Source: Longimonas halophila
GTDB taxonomy: Bacteria; Bacteroidota; Rhodothermia; Rhodothermales; Salinibacteraceae
Assembly: GCF_002554705.1 (NCBI RefSeq)
Contig: NZ_PDEP01000005.1
Location: 186,001-250,000 of the forward strand
Reading direction: 5' to 3'
Length of the DNA stretch: 64,000 nucleotides
Both the position numbers and the translations under genes were made by a program. The notes below the pieces were generated by a model, which had not been told where the DNA came from, did no database searches, and worked only from the letters and a program-made list of their open reading frames with translations. Each line of letters starts with the position of its first letter. The stretch's first letter is position 1. Of the stretch, positions 53,454-64,000 are shown piece by piece.

Positions 53454-53787
53454 ACTGCGGATACGTGTAGAGGGTAAACGTGCTGTAACGGTACGCTAAG
53501 ACGATACAGACTGGAGTCGCAAATATCAATAGGGAGTAGCAGATGCCAGGCGCGTATGGGTTTATGTATCCATCTTTTGCCTCCCTGTTACAACATAATA
53601 TTGCACCATGATGGGGCCCACGCCGTTCTTGTGGGGCATGCTTCTGCGAGGCATATCGCAAGTAAGCGAGAAACGTCGCATTTCAGTGACGCGTTACGCA
53701 TCCGCAGAGTGTGCATGTCGGGGTGTTTTTGCCGTCTATATTCTTAGTTTCTGTTTCGTTGAGGCGTATGTGCTGCGCAGTGTGAGC
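53454..53787. other. Divergent spacer between pyp and the site-2 protease gene
   Basis: This 334-base region should contain the promoters for both genes. I can see no clear gene, repeat or dyad. An in-frame upstream extension of the protease gene begins here but has no family resemblance. Confidence 0.5.
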
Positions 53788-54906
53788 ATGAACCGATCAA
53801 TTCGCATTGGCTCGGTAGCAGGCATTGGCTTGTTCCTCCACTGGACGTTCCTGCTCTTGGTGGCAGGGCTTGCCGCATTCCTGTACTATCAGGGCCAGAG
53901 CTTGGCTACAACGCTCCATATTATGGGGCTTATGGCAGGGCTCTTTGGGTGTGTGGTGCTACACGAACTGGGTCATGCACTCATGGCCAAGCGGTTTTCG
54001 GTGCCCACGGAAAGCATCACGCTCTATCCTATCGGCGGCCTTGCGCGGTTGCAGCGTCTGCCTGAAGAGCCCATCAAAGAGTTTTGGATTGCCATAGCTG
54101 GGCCGCTCGTTAACGTAGCTATTGCCACTGTACTGGCTGTGGGGCTTGTGCTTGCCGATACGCCGATAGACATCAGCGCGGCCTACTCGATCGATACCCA
54201 CGCCGGGGCCACCCTGATGTGGCTAAATCTCGGACTTGCGGTGTTCAATATGCTTCCGGCGTTTCCTATGGACGGTGGGCGCGTGCTGCGTGCACTGTTG
54301 GCATTGCGCTATGACTATGCCCAGGCCACTCGCACGGCGGCTCGGGTAGGGCAAGCCATGGCAGTGTTATTCGGGTTTGTGGGAATCGTCAGTTTCAACT
54401 TTGTGTTGCTCTTCATTGCGCTCTTCGTGTACATTGGGGCGCAGCAAGAGTCGCAACACGCCGAGTTTCGAGCCGTGGCGCGCGACACCCTGGTGCGCGC
54501 TGCTATGATGACGCGCTTTGGCACGCTCTCTGCCAATGCAACCCTGGGCGATGCGGTGGATGAACTGCTCGCCGGGACCGACCACGACTTTCCGATCGTT
54601 AACGATGGGCGCGTAGAGGGGATGCTCAGCCGACAGCAACTTGTGGATGCACTGCGCATGCACGGACGTGGCCACCGGGCTGCCGATGTGGCTACCGGTC
54701 CATGCGTAACCGTGGCACCCAGCACGACGCTGGACGAAGCCTTCCAGATTATGCAGACCTCTGACTGCACCACGGTGCCCGTAGTCGAGGACGAGCGCCT
54801 TGTGGGACTGCTCTCCCTCGAAAACGTGGGCGAGCTGCTCATGGTGCGGTCGGCGCTCGGGGCCAATGAGTCGCCAACCTCGACGCAGCTCCCCGGAAGT
54901 GCGTAG
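53788..54906 (+). CDS. Site-2 protease family M50 metalloprotease with CBS pair
   Basis: A 372-residue membrane protein. The zinc motif H59-E-x-x-H63 ([10 protein letters not shown]) lies in a membrane helix, and the third ligand Asp162 is in [12 protein letters not shown]. Six or so helices span 8-215. The C-terminal part is a CBS-domain pair (about 232-350; [31 protein letters not shown]). M50 proteases with CBS domains, such as SpoIVFB-like and rhomboid-neighbour types, cleave membrane proteins and the CBS pair may sense nucleotides. It might regulate the ECF sigma or other signalling. ATG 53788 is the family start. Confidence 0.88.
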   Translation: MNRSIRIGSVAGIGLFLHWTFLLLVAGLAAFLYYQGQSLATTLHIMGLMAGLFGCVVLHELGHALMAKRFSVPTESITLYPIGGLARLQRLPEEPIKEFWIAIAGPLVNVAIATVLAVGLVLADTPIDISAAYSIDTHAGATLMWLNLGLAVFNMLPAFPMDGGRVLRALLALRYDYAQATRTAARVGQAMAVLFGFVGIVSFNFVLLFIALFVYIGAQQESQHAEFRAVARDTLVRAAMMTRFGTLSANATLGDAVDELLAGTDHDFPIVNDGRVEGMLSRQQLVDALRMHGRGHRAADVATGPCVTVAPSTTLDEAFQIMQTSDCTTVPVVEDERLVGLLSLENVGELLMVRSALGANESPTSTQLPGSA

Positions 54907-55061
54907 CGACGTATTCAGCAACAGATCGGACCCAGGCCGGGGCGAACACTACCCGGTAGCGCTTTCATTCGCAAACACATAACGCAACGCCCTGTCGGTT
55001 CGTCAATTGAATCGATAGCTTTTGTTCGCACTGGCTTCTTTCAACCAATCGCCTCGCCCTC

Positions 55062-56495
55062 ATGGACCGTCGTACGAAAATTGTTGTTACACTGGGTCCG
55101 GCCAGCAACGACCCGGAAACTATCGAACGGCTCATTGCTGCGGGCATGGACGTGGCACGCATGAACTTTTCCCACGGTAGCCACGAGGAGCATGCCGAGC
55201 GCATTCGGATGGTGCGTGAGGCTGCTAATGCACAGGGCCGCGTAGTGCCTATCCTGCAAGATCTTCAGGGCCCGAAAATCCGCGTAGGTACCGTAAAAGA
55301 CGGCTGCGTCTTCATCGACGAAGGCGATACCCTTACGCTCACCAACAAACCGCTCGACATTGGCACCACCGAGCGCGTGCGCATCGACTACGACACACTT
55401 GCTGAAGACGCCGATGTGGGGGGGCGCATCTTGCTCGACGACGGACTGCTTGAGCTTGAAATTACGGACATCACCAGCAGCGGTGATGTTGTGACGCGCG
55501 TGGTAGAAGGAGGGCCGTTGCGGTCCCGCAAAGGAGTAAACCTGCCCAACATTCGCACCTCGACCCCGTCGCTCACTGAAAAAGACATCCGAGATCTTGA
55601 GTTTGGGCTTAAGATGGATGTAGATCTGATTGCCCTCTCGTTTGTGCGTACGCGCAGCGATGTGGAGGCGCTGACTCGACGCATCCGTGAGGCCGACAAA
55701 AACGTGGCAGTCATCTCGAAGATCGAGAAGCCCGAAGCCGTGCGTCAGATCGACGACATCCTGAAGGAAACGAATGGTATTATGGTGGCGCGGGGCGACC
55801 TGGGCATCGAAATGCCGATGGAGAAGGTGCCCGGTACGCAGAAGAGCCTGATCCGCAAAAGCCTGTCTACGGCCAAGCCGGTCATTACGGCAACACAGAT
55901 GCTGGAAAGCATGATCGAAAACCCGCGTCCCACGCGAGCCGAGGCCAGCGATGTGGCCAACGCCGTGCTCGATGGCAGCGATGCGGTTATGCTCTCCGGC
56001 GAAACAGCGGTAGGGAACGATCCGGTGCGGGTGGTGGAGTCGATGAATAAGATCATCCAGGAAGCCGAGTCGCACTGGCAAACCTCGCGGCAGTCGCTCT
56101 CGCAGGTGCCCGACCACCTGAAGCACACTGAGAGCGTCACAAATTCGGTCAGCTTCACGGCATGTCGGCTGGCTGAACAGGTTGGTGCCAAAGCCATCGC
56201 GTGCCTGACTAACTCAGGTGCTACGGCCCGTTCGATTGCCCGCCACCGCCCCAGTATGCCCATTTACGCCTTTACCGATAACGAGCGCGTGGTCGGCCAA
56301 CTGGGGGTATTGTGGGGAACAAAGAGTTTTTACATTCCCTTCCAAGAAGATACCGATCGTGGCATTGCCCGCGTGCACAGCGTGTTGCGCGATCGCGAGC
56401 TCGTGGAGCCGGGCGATCTGGTGGTTATGACGGCGGGCATGCCACTTCCCGCACGAGGGCGCACAAACATGGTGCATGTGGGCCGCATCAAGTAG
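55062..56495 (+). CDS. pyk: Pyruvate kinase
   Basis: A 477-residue enzyme making pyruvate and ATP from phosphoenolpyruvate. Motifs are TKIVVTLGPASNDPE, MNFSHGSHEEH, LQDLQGPKIRVG, ISKIEKPEAV, IMVARGDLGIEMP, TQMLESMI and TRAEASDVANAVLDGSDAVMLSGETAVG. The length and C-terminal allosteric domain are normal. It is monocistronic or nearly so. Confidence 0.96.
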   Translation: MDRRTKIVVTLGPASNDPETIERLIAAGMDVARMNFSHGSHEEHAERIRMVREAANAQGRVVPILQDLQGPKIRVGTVKDGCVFIDEGDTLTLTNKPLDIGTTERVRIDYDTLAEDADVGGRILLDDGLLELEITDITSSGDVVTRVVEGGPLRSRKGVNLPNIRTSTPSLTEKDIRDLEFGLKMDVDLIALSFVRTRSDVEALTRRIREADKNVAVISKIEKPEAVRQIDDILKETNGIMVARGDLGIEMPMEKVPGTQKSLIRKSLSTAKPVITATQMLESMIENPRPTRAEASDVANAVLDGSDAVMLSGETAVGNDPVRVVESMNKIIQEAESHWQTSRQSLSQVPDHLKHTESVTNSVSFTACRLAEQVGAKAIACLTNSGATARSIARHRPSMPIYAFTDNERVVGQLGVLWGTKSFYIPFQEDTDRGIARVHSVLRDRELVEPGDLVVMTAGMPLPARGRTNMVHVGRIK

Positions 56496-56602
56496 CCTGC
56501 AGCGAAGTGGCGTTTGCCCTGTAGCTCCAGCCCTCAAGCTGCAGCCCCGTTATGGTTTGCTTTCGTTGAGGAAGTCCCGGTCCACAAGCCGGGCTGCGTT
56601 CT

Positions 56603-59206
56603 ATGTCGACATGGCACTGGCTTACGGCAGGCATCGGTGCGATTCTCGTAGCCGGTGTGCTTTCCAGCTGCTCCCCCACCTCGGTGGTTGGGAGCCGCGT
56701 TGACAACTTCCGAGCGTTCTACAATACGTTCTACAACGCTGAAGAAGACTTTGCCCGAGGGATGGAGTCGGTGCAGGCCCAGAGTCATGCCCTCGACCCA
56801 AGCCGCTTTGCATCCATTTTCCCTGATCCATCGGGAGGCGTTGACGAGGCCGCGTTCGAGTCGGCCATCGATCGCAGTGCCGATGTCCTACGCGAGCACC
56901 CGCAGTCGAAGTGGGTCGACGATGCCCTCATGCTCATCGGGCAGTCGTACTTCTACACAAGCGAGTTCGGCGCTGCAGCCGAAAAGTTCAACGAGATCAT
57001 AGCGTTAGGCAACGAGCGGGCTGATGAAGCACGGTTCTGGCTGGCTCGCACGCTGGTCAGTCAGGGGGATGCTGAGCGCGCTGCCGAGCATGTGCGTTTA
57101 AGTCTGGAACGCGACGATGTGCAGGATCCGTGGCGTAGCCAGCTCTGGCTCGTTGCAGCAGAATTGCGTACCGAGCAGGCAACCTGGCCAGAGGCCCTTG
57201 CGGCCCTCGATAACGCCTTGCAGGGCGACCTCGACCGCAGAGAGGAAACGCGTGCTCAGTTGCTACGCGGCCAGATCTTTGAGAAGCGGAACGACTATGC
57301 CGCTGCGGCCCGCGCCTACCGGGCGGCAACCGAATCGCGCGAGTTTGAGGTGGCCCTGGCGGGGGAGATGAGCGCGCTGCGTGCGCAAGCCCAAACCAGT
57401 ACCAACCCCGACTTGGTGGAGCGCGCTAATCTCCTTTCGCGCAACGACCGAAACTTAGAGCAGCGCGACGCTCTGCGTCTTCTCGAAGCCTATCTTCATG
57501 TTTTGCAAGAGCGGCCCGCCGAGGCTCGGCAGGCCTACCAGGAACTGCTGCACGGCGAAGAACCCATTGGGCGAGATCTGCAGAGCCGTGCGTACTACCA
57601 GATGGCTGTGATGTACCGCGATGTTTGGCGCGACTACGGAAGGGCTGCAGCGTATTTTGATTCGTCGGCAACCACAGCGTCGCGTCCAGATAACCAGGAG
57701 CAACGCGGCCCTGCGCCTCCTACAACGCTGCCGGATGTCCAGGACCTCGCTGAGCGCTATGGGGCTGTTGCTGAGCAGCAAGAGCGCGTAGCCCGGTACG
57801 ACTCGCTTCTGGCGCTGGGCAGCTTGCCCGAAGAGGCGTTTCAGCAACGCATTCAGGAAATTGCAGAAGCGAAGCGCGAGGCGGAAGCAGAAGAAGCCAA
57901 CGAACGCGAAGATACCGATGCAGATTCCAATGGCTTTGCACAGACAACGCGGCGCCCTGGAGTGCAAGGGCAAGATGAAAGGGGGCCTGCGTCCACGATA
58001 GCTGCTGAGGCCGCCAATGAAGAGACCGGGTTTCTCTTTCACCGGAGTCCGCAGCGTGTGCAGGAAGGACAGCGCAGCTTTCAGCAGCGATGGGGCACAC
58101 GGCCCCGCGAGCCGTTCTGGCGCATTGCAGACATCACACCCGACGCAGACCAAGCCCAGGCGCCTACAGTCACCGATGCAGGCCGAATTGAGGCCACAGA
58201 GGGCGCCGACGTTCCCTCCGCTGAAGAGGATAGCCCATCCGGCGGGGCTGCGTCAGACGGCGAATCCCTGGTGGATGTGGACGCAGTGCCTCGTACCGAG
58301 GCGGAGCAGGAAGCCATGCGAGACGAACGCACCTGGGCGTGGTACGAGTTGGGCAACGCGCTTTTCTTAAACATCGGGCAGCCAGATTCGGCTCTTGTGT
58401 GGTACGAGCGCGTTCTGGTGGAAGCTGCGGACCATCCGGTATACGAACGAGCCGTCTACGCTCGTGCTGAGGCGCTCGAAGCGGCGGGGCAGCCCAACGC
58501 AGCAGACGGCCAGTACGAATCGCTAATTCGTGCCAACCCCGATTCGCCGTTTGCCGACCGGGCGCGTGCTCGCCTCGGCAGGTCCGTCTCGCCCGCTCCC
58601 GACAGCACGCAGCAAGCGTTTGAGGCGTACAAAGAGGCGCGGTCGTTGGTGGAGGAGGAGCAGTGGCGTGCAGGTCTTGACCGTCTCACGGAAGTAGCGC
58701 GTACGTATCGCGCCGATACCGTTGTGGCGCCGCGTGCGCTCTGGTCAATGGGGCAAGCCTACCTGTCGTGGCATCGCCGCGATAGTACCGCCGCCCAGCA
58801 GGCGCTGCGCCGTGCGATAGATACGCTTAACATTGACGCGGCAGATTCTGATACAGCGACAGCCTCCTCTCCCGAGGCGGCCCCCCGCAGCGCCCCCGCC
58901 CAGCAGTCGGGTCCCCCGCAGGTCGCCCCCCCTGACGCAGCCGCCGACACAACACAGGGCATTGCAGACGATGCCACGCGGCGTGCCGAGGCCTATCCGG
59001 CTCTTCGTAAGCTGATGCAGCATTTACAGACATCATTTCCTGATGCGCCTCAGTCCCAGCGCGCAGCGCGATTAGCTGAAGCTCTTTCTGGAAGCGAACC
59101 CACAGATTCGCGTGAATCCGAATCGGAGTCGACCCCTCCAGGTACGCGTTCAGCGCCCGAGCGCACACTGCCTACGCCCCGGTCGTCCTCCGAAGATGAT
59201 ACGTAA
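56603..59206 (+). CDS. Large TPR lipoprotein (SprE/PorW-like)
   Basis: An 867-residue lipoprotein with lipobox VLSSCSP after a hydrophobic leader. The early motif NFRAFYNTFYNAEEDFARG is like the YYNxFYNA motif at the start of SprE/PorW-type TPR proteins of this superphylum. TPR-like units follow (about 90-330, and again from 570 on: DSALVWYERVLVEAADHPVYERAVY). The middle is charged and low-complexity (REAEAEEANEREDTDADS). The C-terminus is Pro/Ser/Glu-rich. SprE/PorW function in type IX secretion; I see no other T9SS gene, so this is a weak link. It is followed by ftsH on the same strand, about 130 bases away. Confidence 0.7.
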   Translation: MSTWHWLTAGIGAILVAGVLSSCSPTSVVGSRVDNFRAFYNTFYNAEEDFARGMESVQAQSHALDPSRFASIFPDPSGGVDEAAFESAIDRSADVLREHPQSKWVDDALMLIGQSYFYTSEFGAAAEKFNEIIALGNERADEARFWLARTLVSQGDAERAAEHVRLSLERDDVQDPWRSQLWLVAAELRTEQATWPEALAALDNALQGDLDRREETRAQLLRGQIFEKRNDYAAAARAYRAATESREFEVALAGEMSALRAQAQTSTNPDLVERANLLSRNDRNLEQRDALRLLEAYLHVLQERPAEARQAYQELLHGEEPIGRDLQSRAYYQMAVMYRDVWRDYGRAAAYFDSSATTASRPDNQEQRGPAPPTTLPDVQDLAERYGAVAEQQERVARYDSLLALGSLPEEAFQQRIQEIAEAKREAEAEEANEREDTDADSNGFAQTTRRPGVQGQDERGPASTIAAEAANEETGFLFHRSPQRVQEGQRSFQQRWGTRPREPFWRIADITPDADQAQAPTVTDAGRIEATEGADVPSAEEDSPSGGAASDGESLVDVDAVPRTEAEQEAMRDERTWAWYELGNALFLNIGQPDSALVWYERVLVEAADHPVYERAVYARAEALEAAGQPNAADGQYESLIRANPDSPFADRARARLGRSVSPAPDSTQQAFEAYKEARSLVEEEQWRAGLDRLTEVARTYRADTVVAPRALWSMGQAYLSWHRRDSTAAQQALRRAIDTLNIDAADSDTATASSPEAAPRSAPAQQSGPPQVAPPDAAADTTQGIADDATRRAEAYPALRKLMQHLQTSFPDAPQSQRAARLAEALSGSEPTDSRESESESTPPGTRSAPERTLPTPRSSSEDDT

Positions 59207-59334
59207 CATAAGCACGAACATAACGGAACTGGACCGTTCAGATTGTGGTTCAGTCCGGCTGCCCTGATCCGGCCGGTTTAGGCGTATGGTTGCCTGCCGC
59301 TGCTGCGTGAGTCTTTGTGTATTCCCATCCCTTC

Positions 59335-61359
59335 ATGAACACACCAAACGACACCCCAAACCGTCCAGAAAACAATGCCGAGGGCTCATCCTCGCGCATC
59401 CTGTACGGAATCTATGCTGCGGTCTTTCTGGGGCTTGGTATCCATCTGCTGTTGTACTGGGGGCAAGACAATGCGGCAGAGATTAGCTACAGCACATTCC
59501 TCGACTATGTGGAAGCCGGCCATGTGGAACGCGTTGAGGTGGTCAACGACCGCCGCGTTCAGGGGCGCTACACACAGACCGCTGTGGCAGATAGTGCCGT
59601 GACACTGGCCGTGCCGGTGCCCGATGAGGGCGCATTGGAGGATTCCGAGGCCGAGGCGCGCCGGTTCCTGACCACCAAGCCCGAAGACCACGAGCTTACC
59701 GATTTCCTGCGTGCGCATAATGCCGAGCAGGCTGCACAAGAAGCCCAGGTCGAGTTTACGGCACGCACCGAGCAGAGCTGGCTTGACAGCACACTGTTCT
59801 GGCTGTTGCTGTTTGGCGCTATCCTTGTGGTCTGGTTGCTGCTGTTTCGGCGCATGAACCCAGGCTCGCAGATGCTGAACATTGGCAAGAGCAAGGCCAA
59901 GCTGTTCGACGCCTCCGAAGAGCAATCGGTCACGTTCGATGACGTGGCAGGCCTCGACGAGGCAAAAGAAGAAGTCGCTGAAATTGTCCACTTCTTGCGC
60001 GATCCAGAACGCTTTACGCGTCTGGGTGGCACCTTGCCCAAGGGCGTGCTGCTTGTGGGCCCTCCTGGTACAGGCAAGACACTCATGGCAAAAGCCGTAG
60101 CCGGGGAAGCAGGCGTACCCTTTTTCTCGATATCGGGCTCCGACTTTGTCGAGATGTTCGTGGGCGTAGGTGCCTCGCGGGTGCGCGACCTGTTCAAGAG
60201 CGCCAAGGAAAAAGCCCCATGCATCATCTTTATCGACGAGATGGATGCGGTAGGGCGTACGCGCGGCGGTAACAGCATGCCCGGCGGTAACGATGAGCGC
60301 GAAAACACGCTCAACCAGCTGCTGGTGGAGATGGACGGCTTTGACTCTGATCAGGGCGTCATTATCATCGCAGCCACGAATCGTCCTGACGTGCTCGACT
60401 CGGCCCTCTTGCGGCCAGGCCGCTTCGATCGGCAGATTATGGTGGATAAGCCCGATCGGCATGCCCGCGCCCAGATCTTTACCGTACATGTGCAAGCGCT
60501 TCTGCTGGGCAATGACGTTGATGTGGACGTGTTAGCACGTCAAACACCGGGGTTTGCCGGGGCAGAAATCGCGAATGTGTGCAATGAAGCTGCTCTCCTG
60601 GCCGCACGCAAGGAAAAGGAATGCGTGCAGATGGACGACTTCGCGCAGGCGATCGACCGCGTGGTCGCAGGGCTTGAGAAGAAAAACAAGATCATTGCTC
60701 CTGAGGAGCGCGAGGTCATTGCATTCCACGAAGCCGGGCATGCCATCACCGGGTGGTTCTTAGAACACACCGATCCCGTTGTAAAGGTGTCGATTGTGCC
60801 GCGTGGACTTTCGGCGTTGGGATACGCACAGCACCTCCCCGAAGAACGGTATCTCTATTCGCGTAACGCGCTGCTCGACCGCATGACGATGACCATTGGC
60901 GGGCGCGTGGCCGAAGAGATCGTATTTGGCGATGTTACCACCGGAGCACAGAACGACCTGGAGCGCATCACCAAAATGGCCTACGCGATGGTTGTTGACT
61001 ATGGAATGAGCGCGCGTGTGGGACAGGTTAGCTTCAACCAGTCGGGCCAGAACGACACCCCAATGTTTGAACGTCCCTACGCCGAATCCACCGCGGAGAT
61101 GGTAGATGAGGAGGTGCGCGCCCTGATTGGAGAAGTGCACGACCGCGCCCATGCCCTGCTCATGCGTAAGCGGTCGCTTCTGGATACGATGGCCGAGGCC
61201 TTGCTTGAACAGGAAGTGCTCGGTCCGAATGAGTTGGTTGACCTGCTTGGAGAGCGTCCACACGGCACCTACGTGCCTATGAAGAGCGAGGGTGACACAG
61301 CGCCCGAACCACCCGCCGAACCGCAGCCTGGTGCACGACAAGACGACCCGTCACGCTAA
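59335..61359 (+). CDS. ftsH: ATP-dependent zinc metalloprotease FtsH
   Basis: A 674-residue membrane AAA+ protease. Helices at about 23-40 and 145-163 enclose the periplasmic domain. Walker A is GPPGTGKT at 242-249, with [10 protein letters not shown] as Walker B and the AAA Arg finger region RPGRFDRQI. The zinc motif HEAGH starts at His465. It removes misfolded membrane and regulatory proteins. The C-terminus is Pro/Glu/Gln-rich. ATG 59335 is chosen over the upstream in-frame start. A terminator lies at 61520. Confidence 0.95.
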   Translation: MNTPNDTPNRPENNAEGSSSRILYGIYAAVFLGLGIHLLLYWGQDNAAEISYSTFLDYVEAGHVERVEVVNDRRVQGRYTQTAVADSAVTLAVPVPDEGALEDSEAEARRFLTTKPEDHELTDFLRAHNAEQAAQEAQVEFTARTEQSWLDSTLFWLLLFGAILVVWLLLFRRMNPGSQMLNIGKSKAKLFDASEEQSVTFDDVAGLDEAKEEVAEIVHFLRDPERFTRLGGTLPKGVLLVGPPGTGKTLMAKAVAGEAGVPFFSISGSDFVEMFVGVGASRVRDLFKSAKEKAPCIIFIDEMDAVGRTRGGNSMPGGNDERENTLNQLLVEMDGFDSDQGVIIIAATNRPDVLDSALLRPGRFDRQIMVDKPDRHARAQIFTVHVQALLLGNDVDVDVLARQTPGFAGAEIANVCNEAALLAARKEKECVQMDDFAQAIDRVVAGLEKKNKIIAPEEREVIAFHEAGHAITGWFLEHTDPVVKVSIVPRGLSALGYAQHLPEERYLYSRNALLDRMTMTIGGRVAEEIVFGDVTTGAQNDLERITKMAYAMVVDYGMSARVGQVSFNQSGQNDTPMFERPYAESTAEMVDEEVRALIGEVHDRAHALLMRKRSLLDTMAEALLEQEVLGPNELVDLLGERPHGTYVPMKSEGDTAPEPPAEPQPGARQDDPSR

Positions 61360-61766
61360 GATGACTGCTGAGTGGGGCGTGTCAAGCTGGAGACAGGTCA
61401 GAATGCACACGGAGCACACAAAGCGGCGAAACCCAACAAGCACGGACAAGTTACGACAAGATGTGCAAATGGCACAGGCCAACACGCCGCTTGTGCCAGG
61501 TATGTTGCCGAAAGACACGAGGCGAGGCTCTCTCGCCTTTTTTTGTGAACGTACCGAAAAGACAAGTTGGTACACTGGTATGTATCAATAGAAGGGTTTA
61601 GGAAGAGGTGCAGAAGCTATGCACTCGGATTTCGTTCTTTTAACGATCTCTTTGCGGTCGTTCATGAACACCCAGACCCTGCTTCCTTATACCTTTAGCC
61701 TGTGAAGACAGGTGGGCCGCCTTTGCGCGGCATGCGCTGATGTGATCGACTAACCGCGACGGTACC
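61360..61766. other. Spacer and leader between ftsH and the str operon
   Basis: This 407-base region holds the ftsH terminator (61520-61544) and, beyond it, the promoter and leader of rpsL. The promoter cannot be placed with confidence. No gene is seen. Confidence 0.55.
61520..61544 (+). terminator. Rho-independent terminator after ftsH
   Basis: AGGCGAG and CTCGCCT form a 7-bp stem with loop GCTCT, followed by seven T. Confidence 0.85.
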
Positions 61767-62141
61767 GTGCCTACAATACAGCAACTGATTCGTAAAGGGC
61801 GTTCTTCAAAACCAAAGAAGAAGACAGCGCCTGCTCTCGAAAACTCGCCGCAGCGTCGTGGCGTGTGCACTCGTGTGTACACCACAACGCCGAAGAAGCC
61901 GAACTCGGCGCTCCGAAAGGTGGCGCGTGTGCGCCTCACGAACGGAAACGAAGTGACGGCTTACATCCCTGGTGAGGGACATAACCTGCAAGAGCACTCG
62001 ATTGTGCTGGTGCGCGGGGGACGTGTGAAAGACTTGCCGGGTGTGAAATACCACATTGTGCGTGGTGCACTCGACGCCGCTGGTGTGGAAGATCGCCGCC
62101 AGGGTCGTTCGAAGTACGGTGCGAAGAAGCCCCGTAGTTAA
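61767..62141 (+). CDS. rpsL: 30S ribosomal protein S12
   Basis: A 124-residue S12. The start is GTG followed by [11 protein letters not shown], the normal N-terminus. [17 protein letters not shown] carries the streptomycin-site lysine in its wild-type form, and [21 protein letters not shown] the second accuracy site. It begins the str operon with rpsG and fusA downstream. Confidence 0.97.
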   Translation: MPTIQQLIRKGRSSKPKKKTAPALENSPQRRGVCTRVYTTTPKKPNSALRKVARVRLTNGNEVTAYIPGEGHNLQEHSIVLVRGGRVKDLPGVKYHIVRGALDAAGVEDRRQGRSKYGAKKPRS

Positions 62142-62210
62142 CTGTAGAAGAGCAACCCGTGCCCCACAGGGGTGCGTGTCGGCTCGTTTGTTCAACAATG
62201 CATAGGTGTT

Positions 62211-62681
62211 ATGGCTCGCGACAAGGCCGCAAAGAAACGCACAACCACCCCCGACCCGATCTATAGCGACGATCTGGTGTCGCGGTTTGTGAACTCGATC
62301 ATGCGCGACGGCAAAAAAAGCCTGGCGCAACGCATCGTGTACGACACGTTCGACGTGATCGAAGAGCGCACCGGCGAAGAAGGCATTGAGGTCTTCAAGA
62401 AGGCGGTGAACAACGTGGCGCCGCTGGTTGAAGTGCGCAGTCGTCGCGTTGGTGGCGCTACGTACCAGGTGCCCATTGAGGTGCGCCCAGAGCGGCGCGT
62501 TACGCTGGCGTTTCGCTGGATCATCCAGTATGCGCGAGCCCGAAAAGAGAAAAGCATGGTGAACCGCCTGGCTAGCGAGCTGGTGAATGCAGCCAAAGGC
62601 GAAGGTGGTGCCGTTAAGAAGAAGGACGATACGCACCGGATGGCCGAGTCCAACAAGGCCTTTGCCCACTTCCGCTTCTGA
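62211..62681 (+). CDS. rpsG: 30S ribosomal protein S7
   Basis: A 156-residue S7, which nucleates assembly of the 30S head. Signatures are DLVSRFVNSIMRDGKKSLAQRIVYD, VRSRRVGGATYQVPIEV, RWIIQYARARKEKSMVNRLASEL and THRMAESNKAFAHFRF. ATG 62211 is the family start; an in-frame extension of 13 codons upstream is rejected. It is 69 bases past rpsL. Confidence 0.97.
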   Translation: MARDKAAKKRTTTPDPIYSDDLVSRFVNSIMRDGKKSLAQRIVYDTFDVIEERTGEEGIEVFKKAVNNVAPLVEVRSRRVGGATYQVPIEVRPERRVTLAFRWIIQYARARKEKSMVNRLASELVNAAKGEGGAVKKKDDTHRMAESNKAFAHFRF

Positions 62682-62786
62682 CTGACTGCGGATATTTCCG
62701 CTGCCAGCTGGCCTGCCACTACGGCGCGCCAACTGGTTCACGCACTGGGCCTGTGCGGCCCCCGAGTACGCAACAATAGATCTGTT

Positions 62787-64000
62787 ATGGCTACCCGAAG
62801 CAACGAGAGCTTTCCGCTCGACAAAACTCGCAACATTGGTATTGCCGCGCACATTGATGCGGGCAAAACCACGCTCACTGAGCGTGTCCTGTTCTATACG
62901 GGACGCATCCATCGTATGGGGGAGACCCACGAAGGGGCGTCGCAGATGGACTGGATGGACCAGGAGAAGGAGCGGGGCATCACCATTACCAGTGCTGCTA
63001 CAACCTGTTACTGGGACGACCACCGCATCAACATTATTGACACACCAGGCCACGTTGACTTCACCATTGAGGTGGAGCGCTCCCTGCGTGTGCTCGACGG
63101 CGCGATTGCACTCTTCTGTGCTGTGGGCGGCGTAGAGCCGCAATCGGAGACGGTGTGGCGTCAAATGGACAAATATAATGTGCCGCGCATTGCGTTCGTC
63201 AACAAGATGGACCGCACCGGTGCCGACTTTGAAAATGTTGTCGGTATGATGGAGGATCGCCTGAGTGCGAACCCTATTCCGCTGCAATACCCCATTGGCG
63301 CAGGCGAAACCTTTCGCGGCGTAATCGACCTGATTGAGAACAAAGCCGTCATCTACGACGAAGAGTCGCAGGGGATGGATTGGAACGTCATGGAAATTCC
63401 GGACGACCTGAAAGGGGAGGCCGAGAAGTGGCGCATCCGCATGCTGGAGGCCGTCGCCGAATACGACGACGAGCTCCTCATGAAGTACCTCGACGGCGAA
63501 GAGATCTCTGCCGAAGAGATCCGCAAGGTGGTGCGTACTGCCACGCTGGAGCGCGACATTACCCCTGTCTTTGCGGGTACCGCGCTCAAGAACAAAGGCG
63601 TACAGCGCCTGCTCGACGGTGTGCTAAACTACCTGCCGAGTCCGCAAGATGTGCCGCCGGTGGAAGGATTCCACCCGCGCGACAAGGACGAAAAGCTGAT
63701 GCGTGGGCCAAACGAAGACGATCCGTTTAGTGCGGTTGCCTTCAAGATTGCCACCGACCCGTACGTCGGGAAGATCACGTTCATTCGCGTATACAGCGGT
63801 ACGCTCGAAACCGGAACCAAGGTGTACAACGCAACCTCCGACGAGATGGAGCGCGTTGGGCGCCTGATGTTCATGCACTCCAACGATCGCGAGGACGTGG
63901 ACATGGTTCGGGCGGGAGACATCGCCGCTGCAGTGGGACCGAAGAACCTGAAAACAGGCGACACTATTTGCGATCCAGACGACCCCGTCGTGCTGGAGTC
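62787..64000 (+). CDS. fusA: Translation elongation factor G (3' end cut by window)
   Basis: The first ~404 of about 700 residues. The GTPase domain is intact: P-loop [14 protein letters not shown], switch I with [20 protein letters not shown] and [10 protein letters not shown]. Domain II follows ([22 protein letters not shown]). It drives ribosomal translocation. ATG 62787 is 105 bases after the rpsG stop. It completes the rpsL-rpsG-fusA order. Confidence 0.96.
   Translation, partial: MATRSNESFPLDKTRNIGIAAHIDAGKTTLTERVLFYTGRIHRMGETHEGASQMDWMDQEKERGITITSAATTCYWDDHRINIIDTPGHVDFTIEVERSLRVLDGAIALFCAVGGVEPQSETVWRQMDKYNVPRIAFVNKMDRTGADFENVVGMMEDRLSANPIPLQYPIGAGETFRGVIDLIENKAVIYDEESQGMDWNVMEIPDDLKGEAEKWRIRMLEAVAEYDDELLMKYLDGEEISAEEIRKVVRTATLERDITPVFAGTALKNKGVQRLLDGVLNYLPSPQDVPPVEGFHPRDKDEKLMRGPNEDDPFSAVAFKIATDPYVGKITFIRVYSGTLETGTKVYNATSDEMERVGRLMFMHSNDREDVDMVRAGDIAAAVGPKNLKTGDTICDPDDPVVLE

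Noticed and set aside
56560..56602. RNase P RNA-like GAGGAAGTCCCGG
   Set aside because: The rest of the RNase P core is absent and the space before the next gene is far too short.
1..64000. tRNA genes
   Set aside because: I looked for T-loop and anticodon-arm patterns between genes on both strands and found none that fold; a tRNAscan run would settle it.

Overview
The window is one continuous stretch of chromosome from a GC-rich member of the Rhodothermota (Salinibacteraceae/Rhodothermaceae-like; genus not resolved). The evidence is indirect: acidic, Asp/Glu-rich proteins, an OtsA/OtsB trehalose pair, a bacillithiol glycosyltransferase (BshA), a HmuR/HmuY-type haem receptor pair, a giant hybrid two-component regulator of the Bacteroidota kind, and a photoactive yellow protein (PYP), a family known from the halophile Salinibacter ruber. 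Both ends are cut: a PepSY membrane protein loses its 5' end at base 1 and fusA runs off at base 64000. I found no tRNA, rRNA, CRISPR array, prophage or intact insertion sequence.

Layout. 1-10.3 kb is a haem/iron uptake locus: PepSY protein, MITE-bearing spacer, perfect 23-bp palindrome, hmuR, hmuY, hmuT, a methyltransferase, hmuU, hmuV, hmuS and a small Cys-motif protein, closed by a 30-bp perfect palindrome. 10.3-15.2 kb holds a frameshifted cupredoxin fragment, a repeat-built coiled-coil membrane protein, a serine hydrolase and valS. 15.5-30.3 kb is rich in regulatory and envelope genes: a hybrid sensor kinase/AraC regulator, two secreted proteins, an FxLYD lipoprotein, a PAS histidine kinase, an ECF sigma/anti-sigma/periplasmic trio, a DUF1684 lipoprotein and an AmiC-type amidase. 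30.3-40.9 kb carries ridA, mnmA, bshA, an outer-membrane barrel, a cystathionine gamma-synthase-like gene, a TPR lipoprotein and fahA with an unknown partner. 41-49 kb carries hsp20 behind an unusual 21-bp-phased repeat array, then a Nudix gene, sufE, a sulfurtransferase, otsA-otsB, pdxB and a cell-wall hydrolase. 49-53.5 kb is the PYP cluster. 53.8-64 kb is housekeeping: a CBS-containing site-2 protease, pyk, a very large TPR lipoprotein, ftsH, and the str operon (rpsL-rpsG-fusA).

How the genes work together. The haem locus is a full import route: receptor (HmuR), surface lipoprotein (HmuY-like), periplasmic binder (HmuT), permease/ATPase (HmuUV) and a cytoplasmic haem-handling protein (HmuS). 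The palindrome in front of hmuR is a good candidate for iron control. In the PYP cluster the apparent histidine ammonia-lyase carries the His89-Leu90 pair of tyrosine ammonia-lyases and overlaps an AMP-forming ligase by ATGA. The two would make p-coumarate and activate it as the chromophore of the PYP encoded upstream. The overlapping DUF427 gene and several departures in PYP itself (Phe at the Tyr42 position, a 64-residue acidic N-terminal tail) are the most unusual parts of the window.

Some boundaries are judgement calls. Where an upstream in-frame start exists I chose the start that gives a signal peptide or the usual family N-terminus.
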